From contig CAYVWR010000002.1 in assembly GCA_964455525.1 (NCBI GenBank), positions 186,001 through 250,000 on the forward strand: a DNA stretch of 64,000 nt, written 5' to 3'. Source of the DNA: JAFDZV01 sp964455525 (GTDB lineage: Bacteria; Bacteroidota; Ignavibacteria; OLB7). Of the stretch, positions 18,180 to 26,352 are shown one piece after another. The notes beneath the pieces were generated by a model that did not search any database, had not been told where the DNA came from, and saw only the letters and a list, made by a program, of their open reading frames with translations. The position numbers were made by a program, and so were the translations under genes. Positions within the stretch are counted from its first letter, which is position 1; each line of letters starts with the position of its first letter.

Positions 18180-18704
18180 TCACACGATCAGTGCCCGGAT
18201 CTGCTCCTCGTTCAATGCATCATCGTAGCTTTTGCTCCCTGCTGCCACTTCCGCCAGGGGGGCGGCGTAAATATCGAGGATCGAGGAGATCATCCAGACC
18301 GTCTGGGCTACCAGAGGGTCGATTGTCGTGTCCAGGCCCGGCAGCATTGCCATATGCCGGAACAGAAGCATCCGCTCCTCTTCCAGAGTGCTGAAGCCTA
18401 CAAGCGGAAGCCTGCTGTTGAGCGCCAGGACCAGGCGTGCCACCGATGGTTCGTTGCCTTCCAGAACATCGGCAAAGGGGGCGAAAAATTGCAGGAGCGA
18501 AGCGCCCCCGAACTCCTCTTCCGTTGCCGGGACAAAGGAGAGTTCAAGCTGGACGACGACATTCTGCTCATCGGCAAGTGCCCCTACCAGAAGCACATCG
18601 ACGGGGGATTGCTCGCCTGCTTCGATAAGGCGTGTTGGAAGACCTTCCTCGGCAAGAATCATTTTCCATCGCTTCAAGGCTTCGCGCTGAGCGGGCTGGT
18701 GCAT
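18180..18704 (-). CDS. Hypothetical protein (about 174 aa)
   Basis: I do not recognise this family. From MHQPAQREALKRWKMILAEE the protein looks like a single alpha/beta domain: DVLLVGALADEQNVVVQLEL, then LLQFFAPFADVLEG, VARLVLALNSRLPLVGFSTL, MLLFRHMAML and VAQTVWMISSILDIYAAPLA. The alternation of strands and long helices resembles small sensory or chaperone-like folds such as YbjN, but I cannot confirm that. There is no signal peptide or membrane segment. The frame is open up to 18815, but the extra N-terminus (GRYEYRSCDRIFG) does not look coding, so I use the Met at 18704; no clear ribosome site supports either. It converges on the HsdR-N gene. Confidence 0.6.
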   Translation of the reverse strand: MHQPAQREALKRWKMILAEEGLPTRLIEAGEQSPVDVLLVGALADEQNVVVQLELSFVPATEEEFGGASLLQFFAPFADVLEGNEPSVARLVLALNSRLPLVGFSTLEEERMLLFRHMAMLPGLDTTIDPLVAQTVWMISSILDIYAAPLAEVAAGSKSYDDALNEEQIRALIV

Positions 18705-19215
18705 GAGAGGTTCGATAAGAATTGCTGATGTATGGTATGGATAGCTCTCGGTCGCTCCGAAGATACGATCGCACGAGCGATACTCATAGCGCCCGGCTGC
18801 TCCCGCTAAAGGCATATCGGTGGCCGCACGCGATCATACATCCTCTGGCTGGCTGTTCCTTCCCATACCATGCCGGGGAGCAGCGCGGTTCCCTTGGTCC
18901 TTCCCGTGCACTTCTGCCGCGCTCGCCCGCCTGCCGGTCGAGTGTGGAATCATAGCGGCGAACAGGGAGCGAATCTTCATAGAGGGTTCCCTGTACATTG
19001 AGGGGCAGCTCCTGCAAACCATCGGGATGTGTGGGGGGATGTGTCCTCCGGCGGGGCAGACTGCATGCAAAAGCTGCCGGAGGAGCCTGGGCGCATGCCC
19101 GATCGACCGGAACGTTCCGCACAATGCTGTTCCGGCCCTGCTCGTCAGCAGAGTGATATCGGAGATCCTGCTGTGGTATCCTCCACCGAGCCAAGCGCTC
19201 CAGTTCTGAATAGTT
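18705..19215. other. 511-base divergent gap
   Basis: It lies between the minus-strand hypothetical and the lipoprotein gene. Apart from the possible N-terminal extension of the former, no frame looks coding. Confidence 0.3.
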
Positions 19216-20049
19216 ATGATGGTGTTCAATCGTTCGTTGTGTTGGCTTCCCTTCATTGCGCTTCTTCTGGCCTCCTGTTCCGGCGGCGAACCCACCGCTC
19301 CCCCGGCTGGGCCAACGCTTCGCTGGGTAGAGGTTCTTGCCAGACTGCATGCTCCGGTGCCATTGCCCGATCTGGATAGCAGCGTGCTGCATGGGTATCT
19401 CCAGGTGGTGAATCATCGGCTGGTGGACTCGCTGCTGCTTGGGCCGGAAACGAGCATTTCGCTTGCGGCGTTCCTCGATGATGATGAGGGGTATAGACGA
19501 GGGGAGAGCGTTGTTGCCAACGGGGTACGGTTAAAACGCGCAAACTCCAACGAGTTCGGTTTTTTCGGTTACGCCTATGAGAGCGATATCCCTGCCGGAT
19601 CGGTTCTTCGGTGGGATGCACGGATGACACGTGGTGTCTCCTTCCAGGATTCTATCCCGGTTCCGGCATATCCAGAGATCACCAACATGGCCGAGTACGA
19701 CCGGATAAGCGCCAGCGCCGGTATCCTTGCCAGGACGGCTTCATCGCCGGGCACAGGGCGGCTCTATCTTCGCATCCGCTACGATGCCTACCGCAATCGT
19801 GCTGCCGGTGGCGATACCGCCGATGTCTATCGTATGAACCCACGCCCTCCGCTCAACGCCGAATGGTATGCTGCCGATGATGGCGTGGTGGCAATATCCC
19901 CCCAACTGCTGGACTCGCTCCCGAAAAACAGAGTGTATGTGCTCACAGTGATGCGGTACAACTATCTGGCGCATCCGAACTCCGATAATGGCCGTACCGG
20001 GATGCTGGCCGTAGCGTCGTACGAGCTGCCGGTGTTCCTGAAGCCATGA
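19216..20049 (+). CDS. Predicted lipoprotein of unknown function
   Basis: A 277-residue exported protein. The N-terminus (LCWLPFIALLLASCSGGEPT) is a classic lipoprotein signal with lipobox LLASC, so it is probably anchored in a membrane facing the periplasm or outside. The mature part has no family I recognise: LRWVEVLARLHAP, SISLAAFLDDDEGYRRGE, then several predicted strands (RLYLRIRYDAYRN, VYVLTVMRYNYLAHP, MLAVASYELPVFLKP). It contains few cysteines after the lipobox, and no catalytic motif is evident. It stands alone. The Met-Met start is right before the signal. I am confident that it is a real lipoprotein gene but not of its role. Confidence 0.75.
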   Translation: MMVFNRSLCWLPFIALLLASCSGGEPTAPPAGPTLRWVEVLARLHAPVPLPDLDSSVLHGYLQVVNHRLVDSLLLGPETSISLAAFLDDDEGYRRGESVVANGVRLKRANSNEFGFFGYAYESDIPAGSVLRWDARMTRGVSFQDSIPVPAYPEITNMAEYDRISASAGILARTASSPGTGRLYLRIRYDAYRNRAAGGDTADVYRMNPRPPLNAEWYAADDGVVAISPQLLDSLPKNRVYVLTVMRYNYLAHPNSDNGRTGMLAVASYELPVFLKP

Positions 20050-20371
20050 GCGCCCCCTGTTCTGCGATGTCGTGTCGGCTCTGCCCGCAAGACTGGCACC
20101 AACCGCTTGTAATCCGGCAGGCGCATGCTCGATAAGAACCGGTGGAAAAGGATTCGTAGGCGGTTTAGTGCCCTTTCGTCTCGACTTCGCTTCCTACGGT
20201 GATCTGCCCGATACTGTACTTGCCGTAGCATAACTTTTTTTGGGACATGATCTACAGCTCAGGAAATGGCTTCTCGCTTGTTTCCCACAACAAAATATCG
20301 GAAAAATCCCTCGTAGGCACTTAGATTCTAAGGAGGTTTCTTTATAGAAACTTCCTTGAGTAACGGCATCA
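20050..20371. other. 322-base gap at the start of an AT-rich segment
   Basis: Base composition changes here: runs such as ACAACAAAATATCGGAAAAA appear. No gene is seen. It contains the terminator of the next minus-strand gene (20330-20357). Confidence 0.4.
20330..20357 (-). terminator. Terminator hairpin of the short T9SS-domain gene
   Basis: AAGGAGGTTTC (20330-20340) pairs with GAAACTTCCTT (20347-20357), one G·T wobble and a 6-base loop, 14 bases beyond the stop of the minus-strand gene. Confidence 0.5.
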
Positions 20372-20728
20372 TCAACGTTGAATCACGAGCTTTCGCCCAA
20401 ACGTTCCCTTTAGTGATACCACGGAAACGAAATAGGCTCTATTGGGCCAGCTTTCGGCATCGACCGTGACCTCTTGCTCTTCGCCGATCATTGGATGTTC
20501 AAGAACCAGCTCTCCGAGGCTATTGGTCACATGCAGGTCCGATACATGCTCATGCAGTTGCACCGTCAAGGTGTTTTTCTGAAGTGGATTTGGAAAGATA
20601 TCAAAGGCTCTGTATTCGGTCATCTCCACGTTCTCCACTTCCAACAAATCCCTGAAGTTATAGCAGCAATAGAGTTTCAGAAGTGCACATCTATCGGCCT
20701 TGATAGTGATGGTGCTGGAGTGGCTCAT
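20372..20728 (-). CDS. Short protein consisting mainly of a T9SS sorting domain
   Basis: A 118-residue protein whose last 80 residues (AFDIFPNPLQKNTLTVQL, DLHVTNSLGELVLEH, RAYFVSVVSLKG and the end GRKLVIQR) form a type A T9SS C-terminal domain. Such domains normally end a large signal-peptide-bearing passenger. Here the first 35 residues (MSHSSTITIKADRCALLKLY) are neither a signal peptide nor a passenger. Yet GGAGG sits 7 bases before the ATG, a better ribosome site than most genes in the window, and a terminator follows. It could be the tail of a gene cut by rearrangement, or a decoy or adaptor sorting domain. Base use is more AT-rich than its left neighbours. Confidence 0.6.
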   Translation of the reverse strand: MSHSSTITIKADRCALLKLYCCYNFRDLLEVENVEMTEYRAFDIFPNPLQKNTLTVQLHEHVSDLHVTNSLGELVLEHPMIGEEQEVTVDAESWPNRAYFVSVVSLKGTFGRKLVIQR

Positions 20729-21435
20729 CTTTGATCCTCCACCATGAGAAAGTAGAGCATAACCGTTGAAGTGTTAGCAATGTATATATCTGTCTAATAT
20801 TCTCAAAACCAGGGGGGCTTGTTCTGCTGCCGACAGTTCTGTGGTCTTGATCGAACCCATCATCGCGCAGGTCACAGACAAGACTCACCAAGCCTTACCT
20901 AAATGCCGTCCAGATAGCCTATAAGGACGATTAGAGAGACTTTATTGATTGATGCTTTTCATCCTTCTCTCGGCCTCTCCAGAAGCTATCACCGATCTCT
21001 CGAACCAGGTATCAACTCACCTATGTGATTGGGTCGAAAATGGATCAAGAACGAACTGTAGCTGACATTGAGATCACCATCGGATCGAAGACTGAGATTT
21101 GTCCTGTAGGGTCTCTTCGGATGTGGACCTTCGTTGCCTCGATCGCATCCAAACCTGTGGTGCAAGGTGTCAATGACAACGGAATCTTGTTAGCCCAAAG
21201 CTCAGAAGAGAATCTACTTGCTTGATTAGGTAGTTGAGTGATATGTTCGTGTTGTCTCATACGGCACAACTCATTCGCCCCCACCTTCATGGTAGATACT
21301 ACCATCCCCCTCCCGAATTGTAGCTATTCTTTCCGTGGACATTGTTATGCAGTTACTTTCACGATTCGAGCCATTTGCACCTTGCGTCGTGAGCTAATTG
21401 AAAACCTAACCCAATCATAGTCAAGGAGTCCTACG
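20729..21435. other. 707-base AT-rich gap
   Basis: I see no secure gene. Two overlapping frames on opposite strands (about 21025-21305) are short and unlike any family. The region is markedly more AT-rich than the window average and may be the remains of transferred DNA. The right end carries AAGGAG 7 bases before the next ATG. Confidence 0.35.
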
Positions 21436-22383
21436 ATGTCAGATCGAAACTTAACAATAGGGCAGCAATTGAATCTGCCACCTGTTATCGGCGCGATGAA
21501 CGCTATGAGCGCAGCAAAAAAAATCGAAGCAATGGGCGACCGTGAAACGGCACGCTTGATTCGTAATACCGTTGAAGTCACTGGGAGCAATATCCGGCTT
21601 GCAGATTTTCGTTGGCCATGGGAGCCTTCTGAGCCGCCAGTATATGAATATGCTGATCATGCATTCGGCTTCATTCCAAAGCCAGCAGCCGGTGATATGA
21701 GTGACCTTAATATCAGCGATGCAAGGGCGATTGAGAGCGATACAACGCTGAGGCATAAGAGAATTAAGGTGACACTCGATAGGCTGAGAGTGATGGACTA
21801 TCCGGGAAGTGGCCTCCACACTGTGCTTTTTGACTTTTATGCGAAACATCAGGCTGTGGATGATCAAGCACAAGAGGTGCATTTTACTCAGCAGTATCGT
21901 GTTCGGGAAGGATCTGGAGCCGGGATTACTGGCTATCCAATATTTGTTGGCCTCCGTGTCGGCACCGAAGGAGTGGCTTTCAAGTGCTACACAGTTAATG
22001 TGAAAAACGATGACGACCAATCAATTCTGGGTTTTATGGGAAGCGGAGTCTTTAAAACTGGACTTGAACTGGTAAATAAAATTAATCCTGCTCTGCCAAT
22101 TATAACTGGTTTCGCTACCGGAATTGTTGAAGCGTTTGCACATAGGAACGATAACGTGCCTGTACAGGATTTCTTTATGGGGCTTGACTTTAGTGGTAAT
22201 GCCGCTCGGGCTCAGCTTTGCGAGGGATCATATGTATGTGTGCAGGTTCAAGAAGCAGCCGCATGGGATTGGTCTAAGTGGATTTTTAAGCGTAGCTCAG
22301 GACAGATCGTAAGTAAGGATGATAACACTAGCCCTATTAAACTCAATTATTTGGTGTTCTCCATTTCCAAAATGGAGGATTAA
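21436..22383 (+). CDS. Unknown 315-residue protein, probable beta-sandwich, in AT-rich DNA
   Basis: I do not recognise this gene. It begins MSDRNLTIGQQLNLPPVIGA and has no signal peptide. Residues about 110-290 look like one large beta-rich domain: IKVTLDRLRVMDYPGSGLHT, VLFDFYAKHQ, EVHFTQQYRV, YPIFVGLRVGTEGVAFKCYT, VNVKNDDDQSILGFM, then a Gly-rich helical stretch (LPIITGFATGIVEAFAHRND) and NVPVQDFFMGLDF. The pattern resembles a C2-like or Ig-like sandwich with acidic loops, which is only an impression. AAGGAG precedes the ATG with good spacing. Codon use is visibly more AT-rich than the rest of the window, and a broken IS630 element follows, both signs of transfer. Confidence 0.7.
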   Translation: MSDRNLTIGQQLNLPPVIGAMNAMSAAKKIEAMGDRETARLIRNTVEVTGSNIRLADFRWPWEPSEPPVYEYADHAFGFIPKPAAGDMSDLNISDARAIESDTTLRHKRIKVTLDRLRVMDYPGSGLHTVLFDFYAKHQAVDDQAQEVHFTQQYRVREGSGAGITGYPIFVGLRVGTEGVAFKCYTVNVKNDDDQSILGFMGSGVFKTGLELVNKINPALPIITGFATGIVEAFAHRNDNVPVQDFFMGLDFSGNAARAQLCEGSYVCVQVQEAAAWDWSKWIFKRSSGQIVSKDDNTSPIKLNYLVFSISKMED

Positions 22384-22444
22384 CAATAGACATGAGGAAG
22401 TTGATGCAATGCTAGGTGATCGAGTTAGGGATGGTATGGAATGA

Positions 22445-22456
22445 AGCCTATAGGCT
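22445..22456. repeat. Palindrome AGCCTATAGGCT, left copy
   Basis: This 12-base perfect palindrome recurs at 23023-23034, so the two copies bracket the transposase remnant. They may be parts of the element's ends. Confidence 0.5.
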
Positions 22457-22469
22457 GTTTATAGCGGCC

Positions 22470-23016
22470 TAGGTTCGGTGAGACACCTCGGCGTACCCAA
22501 CAGCAGCGAGAGCGTATTGCCGCATTGCTGGCACCTGGAGCTGAACACTACGGCTTGCTCGGCGACGTGTGGACGAGCAAGCGCGTGGCCGAGGTGATTG
22601 AACGCACCTTCGGTGTCCGCTATAATGTCTCGCATGTGCGGCGACTGCTGCACGCGCTGGGCTTCTCTGCGCAGAAGCCCACGGTCAAGGCCACCCAGCG
22701 CAATGAGGAGGCGATTGCCACATAGGTGCAGCAATGCTTGCCAGCGATCAAAAAAAAGCGATAGATGAAGGGCGTACGTTTGTCTATCTCGATGAGTCGG
22801 GATTCTATCTGCTGCGGTTGGTTGTTCGCACTTGGGTGCCGAGCGGCACGATACCAGGTCTACGGTCGCCTCTGGGGCGTGAGCATCTATCCGTGATCAG
22901 TGGTATCACCGATGATGGCAGGCTGTTGATGCAGGTGCATGAGCGCTCGATCGGTAGCCATGAGTGTATTAGCTTTCCCGAGTTTCTACGTCGCCTTGCG
23001 CAGGCCATCGGCGCAT
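22470..23016 (+). pseudogene. Broken IS630-family transposase
   Basis: The first part (22470-22725) encodes the HTH end of an IS630-type transposase: GLLGDVWTSKRVAEVIERTF, then YNVSHVRRLLHALGFSAQKP. It stops at TAG 22723-22725, where relatives have Trp, so TGG may have become TAG. The frame then reaches an A8 run (ATCAAAAAAAAG, about 22748-22759). A -1 slip there joins PAIKKK to DEGRTFVYLDESGF, the first catalytic Asp motif of the DDE domain, and continues RTWVPSGTIPG and FPEFLRRLAQAIGAWREP. IS630 elements often use A-run frameshifting. The protein ends before the second Asp (DN..H), at the palindrome cluster. It is inactive by truncation as well as nonsense mutation. Confidence 0.75.
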
Positions 23017-23068
23017 GGCGGGAGCCTATAGGCTCCCGCCCGCCATATGGCCAGCCGCCATATGGCGG
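23017..23068. repeat. Nested palindrome cluster at the transposase break
   Basis: A 24-base perfect palindrome centred on CCTATAGG (23017-23040) is followed by two copies of GCCATATGGC (23042-23051 and 23057-23066), the second inside the 14-base palindrome CCGCCATATGGCGG (23055-23068). It lies just beyond the stop of the minus-strand lipoprotein gene and may act as its terminator or be an inserted palindromic repeat. Confidence 0.6.
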
Positions 23069-23086
23069 GCCATTGAAACGCGATGA

Positions 23087-23863
23087 TTATTTCAATGAAT
23101 ATCCCACCAGTGTGCTGAAATTGCCGTTCATTTTCTGGGCGCCCCCGAACTGCTCCGGGAAGTTTCCGTGGGCTGAGCCATCGTTTCGGACGAACATGCC
23201 GAGCTTCGGTGCAAACCAGAATGTATCGATCTTGTTCACCGTCGAGTTCCCCATCAGTGGCACAATGAACGAGGCGTTCAGCAAGAGCAGCCCTTTCTGT
23301 GTGGCGATCGTCTCACCGTTGATCGAAAGATCCTCGGCTGCGATGTACGAGGTTGTTCCGGTGACCTGAACTCGTACCGGGATCGGGAAGCCGTTGAACG
23401 GGATATTGATCGTCGAATCATAACTCGGAATCGCCGTGGTCGTTTTGCTGCCGAAGGCGAAGGTCACCCAGCGAGCCGGCACGGTGATCTCCGGGATATC
23501 GAGTCCCGGCATGGCGGGGAGGTCGCTGTTCGGATAGGTGACCGCCGCCTGATAGTAGGAGGCATCACCATTGGCCTCGTAGTGGATGCTGATCGTATCA
23601 CCATCTTCCAGATACTGTACCACATTTTGCCTGCCCGCAACGGTCACGCCGTTGGCAAGAATCGTACGGAGCACCGTTTGTGTTGTGGCGTCGATCCGCC
23701 GACCATTGCTATCGGTTGTATACGATGTATAGGTGAACCCGCTTCCCGGCTTCGGCGTGTGGATTGCTGGCGCGCCCGGTTCCTCGGAACTGCAACCGGT
23801 AACAAGAAAAACGGCGCAGAGTGCCAGAAAAGCGATGGGACGTGGGTAGAAGGTAGAGATCAT
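23087..23863 (-). CDS. Predicted lipoprotein of unknown function
   Basis: A 258-residue lipoprotein. The N-terminus from the Met at 23863 (STFYPRPIAFLALCAVFLVT, then GCSSEEPGAP) is a good lipoprotein signal with lipobox LVTGC; the frame is open 11 codons further but those do not fit a signal. The mature protein starts with a Pro-rich linker and GSGFTYTSYTTDSNGRRID, then looks all-beta: TISIHYEANGDASYYQAAV, ITVPARWVTFAFGSKTTT, FPIPVRVQVTGTTSYI, TFWFAPKLGMFVRNDG. The end GMFVRND resembles the conserved end of DUF3108-type proteins that bind lipids or sugars, but I would not name it on this alone. The normal GC content contrasts with the AT-rich DNA to its left. Expression is probably from the gap at 23864-24298. 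Confidence 0.75.
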   Translation of the reverse strand: MISTFYPRPIAFLALCAVFLVTGCSSEEPGAPAIHTPKPGSGFTYTSYTTDSNGRRIDATTQTVLRTILANGVTVAGRQNVVQYLEDGDTISIHYEANGDASYYQAAVTYPNSDLPAMPGLDIPEITVPARWVTFAFGSKTTTAIPSYDSTINIPFNGFPIPVRVQVTGTTSYIAAEDLSINGETIATQKGLLLLNASFIVPLMGNSTVNKIDTFWFAPKLGMFVRNDGSAHGNFPEQFGGAQKMNGNFSTLVGYSLK

Positions 23864-24298
23864 GATTGTATCCAGGTTGGTATAAAAGACAAACATAGGG
23901 CTTCCGGTACCGATTGCAATCTATCCCTGTTCCTGGGGATGGCCTCGGCGCCGATAGGCCACAATCGTTCCGGTTCCGCTTGAAAGGACTATCAATACAT
24001 CGCAAGCCGGACATCATGTGCTCCCATGGCGTGCCGATGGCGTTGCGCATGTTATTGCTTAGCATGGTCTGCCATCTCTTCACCACGCCCTGCAATCCTG
24101 GCGGCCCGGCTGCATGTTTTGTCGCGAGGTCGCGTCAGGCTGACATCCGTTGAGACTTGAAAAGCCTTGAAATTTCAAAAATTCCGGCTGGCATGGTATT
24201 AGAAGAATCTCTCACAGAAGCCGGGGATGATAGGTCTCCCCGCAATGTCACATCGAGAATATCTGGTGATAATCAACAAGGATCAGGAGGATTCAGTC
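23864..24298. other. 435-base divergent gap with possible hsp20 promoter
   Basis: The right part holds CTTGAAA (24166-24172) overlapping the palindrome TTGAAATTTCAA (24167-24178). This could be a heat-shock sigma -35 box or an operator for the hsp20 gene; no convincing -10 box follows. No gene is seen. Confidence 0.3.
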
Positions 24299-24790
24299 AT
24301 GTCAGTTGTTCGCTTTCACCCGCTTAATGACCTCTATTCAGTCCAGCGCGAGCTGAGCCGTTTGTTCGATACCCTTGTGCCAACCGCACGCCCTTCGGCC
24401 GATCAGGAGCCTGAAACCGCTGTCTGGCGTCCGGCCGTGGATGTGCATGAGGACGATCATGGGTACACAATTGATGTGGAACTGCCAGGGCTTTCGCGAG
24501 AGGATGTGAAGATCAATTTTCAGGAGGGTACCCTGACGATCTCCGGCGAGCGCCGCTATGCCTATGAGAAGAAGGAGGGGAAGGGAGCCGAGCCGGAAAG
24601 CAACGGCAACGGGACAAAGGAGAAGAGCGTGCATCGGATGGAGCGTGTCTATGGCAGGTTCTTCCGCAGCTTCAATCTTCCTTCAACCGTGCAGACCGAT
24701 GCGATCGCTGCCAAGTTTGAGAGCGGGGTGCTGAAGGTAAGCGTGCCAAAGGCGGAGAAGATGCGTCCAAGGCAGATCGAGATCGCTTAA
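24299..24790 (+). CDS. Small heat shock protein, Hsp20/alpha-crystallin family
   Basis: A 163-residue ATP-independent chaperone that holds unfolded proteins. The N-terminus (DLYSVQRELSRLFDTLV) is the usual Hsp20 arm. The alpha-crystallin domain runs from about residue 40: WRPAVDVHEDDHGYTIDVEL, PGLSREDVKINFQEGTLTIS, then GRFFRSFNLPSTVQTD and the diagnostic GVLKVSVPKAE. A charged Glu/Lys/Gly insertion (about residues 95-112) replaces the usual short loop before RMERVYG. AGGAGG lies 8 bases before ATG 24299, which fixes the start inside a longer open frame. It stands alone. Confidence 0.93.
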   Translation: MSVVRFHPLNDLYSVQRELSRLFDTLVPTARPSADQEPETAVWRPAVDVHEDDHGYTIDVELPGLSREDVKINFQEGTLTISGERRYAYEKKEGKGAEPESNGNGTKEKSVHRMERVYGRFFRSFNLPSTVQTDAIAAKFESGVLKVSVPKAEKMRPRQIEIA

Positions 24791-25414
24791 ATGCTTTGGG
24801 TTGGTTCTATGATTCGATGACTGTAAGCGTGGCCACGATGGTGATGAGACGGTAGTGTATGGATGCGATGGTTTGTACGCTGTGGTGCCGGGAAAGGCAG
24901 GGCCTGGAGGGGAGGATAGTACGGATTGTGGGGAGCAATTCACTGGCAGTGCCCCCCGCCCACAGTGCGATCCCGGCAACATATCGCCGGGGACTGGCCG
25001 GATTTGAGAGGGTACGACTCCGATGATGTAGTATAGTGGTGTTCCTGTAGGTTATGGTGGGGACCCGGTCCGGGGATAAAAGCCGGATCGGGTCTTTTTT
25101 GTGGCGGCCCATGCCGGGCGCTGATGGCCGATCCTGGGGGGGGGATAGGGAGGCGAAATGCCCGGCGACGGCAGGCTCACGTTGCCCAAACGTATGAGGA
25201 AGGCCCGCACCATGGGGCCTGTCCCGGCGATATGCATGCCTTGTCGTGATGCTGGCCGGTTTGCCCAATTTCTACATGAATCGGCACAGAATTGAGGAAG
25301 CATGGTTCGCGGATTTTGTGTAAATTTGCTCTCTTTCTTGGAGCGGGAGAGGGTTTTGAGCTAACTTTACCCGTTTTCTCTATGGATTCAATTCAGCGAG
25401 GGGGGGCTTGGCAT
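24791..25414. other. 624-base gap with an unattached terminator
   Basis: No protein gene is seen. It contains a promoter-like pair TTGAGA (25004-25009) and TAGTAT (25029-25034, 19-base spacer) followed closely by a strong terminator at 25062-25100. Together they could define a short transcript or an attenuator ahead of the DUF177-rpmF operon. Confidence 0.4.
25062..25100 (+). terminator. Strong Rho-independent terminator
   Basis: GACCCGGTCCGG (25062-25073) pairs with CCGGATCGGGTC (25083-25094), one mismatch, followed by six T's. It lies 270 bases after hsp20 and 315 before the next gene, so it fits neither gene closely. Confidence 0.75.
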
Positions 25415-25966
25415 ATGCCGAAAGAAGATAGCAGACACCGGCCGCTGATGGAGATCCGAATCTCCAGCCTGAACGATGGGGAGTATCCCTTCTCGTTCGA
25501 TGTTCCTGCGGCGATGATCGGCCTGGATGAGTCTTTTCTGGGAACCGTGAAGGTGGAAGGGGAGCTGCGGAAGGTCTCGCGGCAGATCAGCATTGCCGGG
25601 ACGATCCGGGCCAGTTTCCAGAAGGATTGCGATCGCTGTCTGGCCGAGACCAGGCGCGATGTGGATATCCCGCTGGAGTTGTTCTACTGGGCAGCGGTGG
25701 CCGGGGAGCGCTCGAAGGGAGGAGAAGGGGAGGATACGGAGATTCGGACGATCGACCCCGATCAGGAGTCGATCGTGCTGGATGAAGAGGTGCGCCAGTT
25801 GGCCCTGCTCGCCATTCCGTTGAAGATGCTGTGCAAGGATCAGTGCAAGGGGCTTTGCGCCAGGTGCGGGGCCGATCTGAATCGGGAGCAGTGCCGTTGC
25901 GATGAGCCGGAGATCGACCCCCGATGGGAAAAACTGGCTGATCTGTTTAAAAAGAAAGATACGTGA
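25415..25966 (+). CDS. DUF177/YceD family protein, rpmF partner
   Basis: A 183-residue YceD-like protein; in most bacteria this gene sits directly before rpmF, as here, and is thought to act in 23S rRNA or ribosome assembly. The body is MEIRISSLNDGEYPFSFDVP, VEGELRKVSRQISIAGTIRA, CDRCLAETRRDVDIPLELFY, then an acidic loop and DEEVRQLALLAIPLKMLCK. The end CKGLCARCGADLNREQCRCD followed by DPRWEKLADLF is the conserved zinc-finger-like tail. ATG 25415 follows a GGGGGGG run with suitable spacing. A longer start at 25382 is possible, but the extra residues are not conserved in the family. The gap to rpmF is 41 bases. Confidence 0.9.
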   Translation: MPKEDSRHRPLMEIRISSLNDGEYPFSFDVPAAMIGLDESFLGTVKVEGELRKVSRQISIAGTIRASFQKDCDRCLAETRRDVDIPLELFYWAAVAGERSKGGEGEDTEIRTIDPDQESIVLDEEVRQLALLAIPLKMLCKDQCKGLCARCGADLNREQCRCDEPEIDPRWEKLADLFKKKDT

Positions 25967-26007
25967 GCGATAATTTTCACGATAGATAAACATTCAAGGA
26001 GGAACCC

Positions 26008-26193
26008 ATGCCAAATCCAAAGCGTCGGCACTCGAAGTCGCGTCGCGACAAGCGCCGCACTCATTACAAAGCAACGCCTGCTGCATTCGGGAAGTGCCCC
26101 AATTGCACCGCGCTGAAGCTTAATCACACCGCCTGCAGTAGCTGTGGCTATTACAACGGTCGTGTTGTCGTTCGTACGAACGAGACGTTTTAA
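26008..26193 (+). CDS. rpmF: Ribosomal protein bL32
   Basis: A 61-residue component of the large ribosomal subunit. MPNPKRRHSKSRRDKRRTHY is the standard N-terminus. It carries a zinc ribbon, CPNC (about residues 30-33) and CSSCGYY (about 43-49), so it is the zinc-binding C+ form. AAGGAGG precedes the ATG. It is co-transcribed with the DUF177 gene, the near-universal arrangement. In many bacteria plsX and fabH follow; here they do not, and a terminator comes next. Confidence 0.97.
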   Translation: MPNPKRRHSKSRRDKRRTHYKATPAAFGKCPNCTALKLNHTACSSCGYYNGRVVVRTNETF

Positions 26194-26250
26194 CGTATAC
26201 AGTTCAGGGCGGCGATCGCCCTTCCGGCACCCGCCGGAACGTGCAACTAG

Positions 26251-26302
26251 AAGCGCCCATCTGCTCTCCCGATCCCTGTGGTCGGAACGGATGGGCGCTT
26301 TT
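26251..26302 (+). terminator. Terminator after rpmF
   Basis: AAGCGCCCATC (26251-26261) pairs perfectly with GATGGGCGCTT (26290-26300), ending in TTTT, with an inner CCGA/TCGG pairing. Confidence 0.7.
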
Positions 26303-26352
26303 GCTACCTGCCTGGCACTTATAACCCATTACACAGCACGAGCTCGTACACC

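Noticed and set aside
24166..24190. Sigma-32-type heat-shock promoter before hsp20
   Set aside because: A CTTGAAA box is present but no matching -10 box follows at a suitable distance, so it is only noted in the gap entry.
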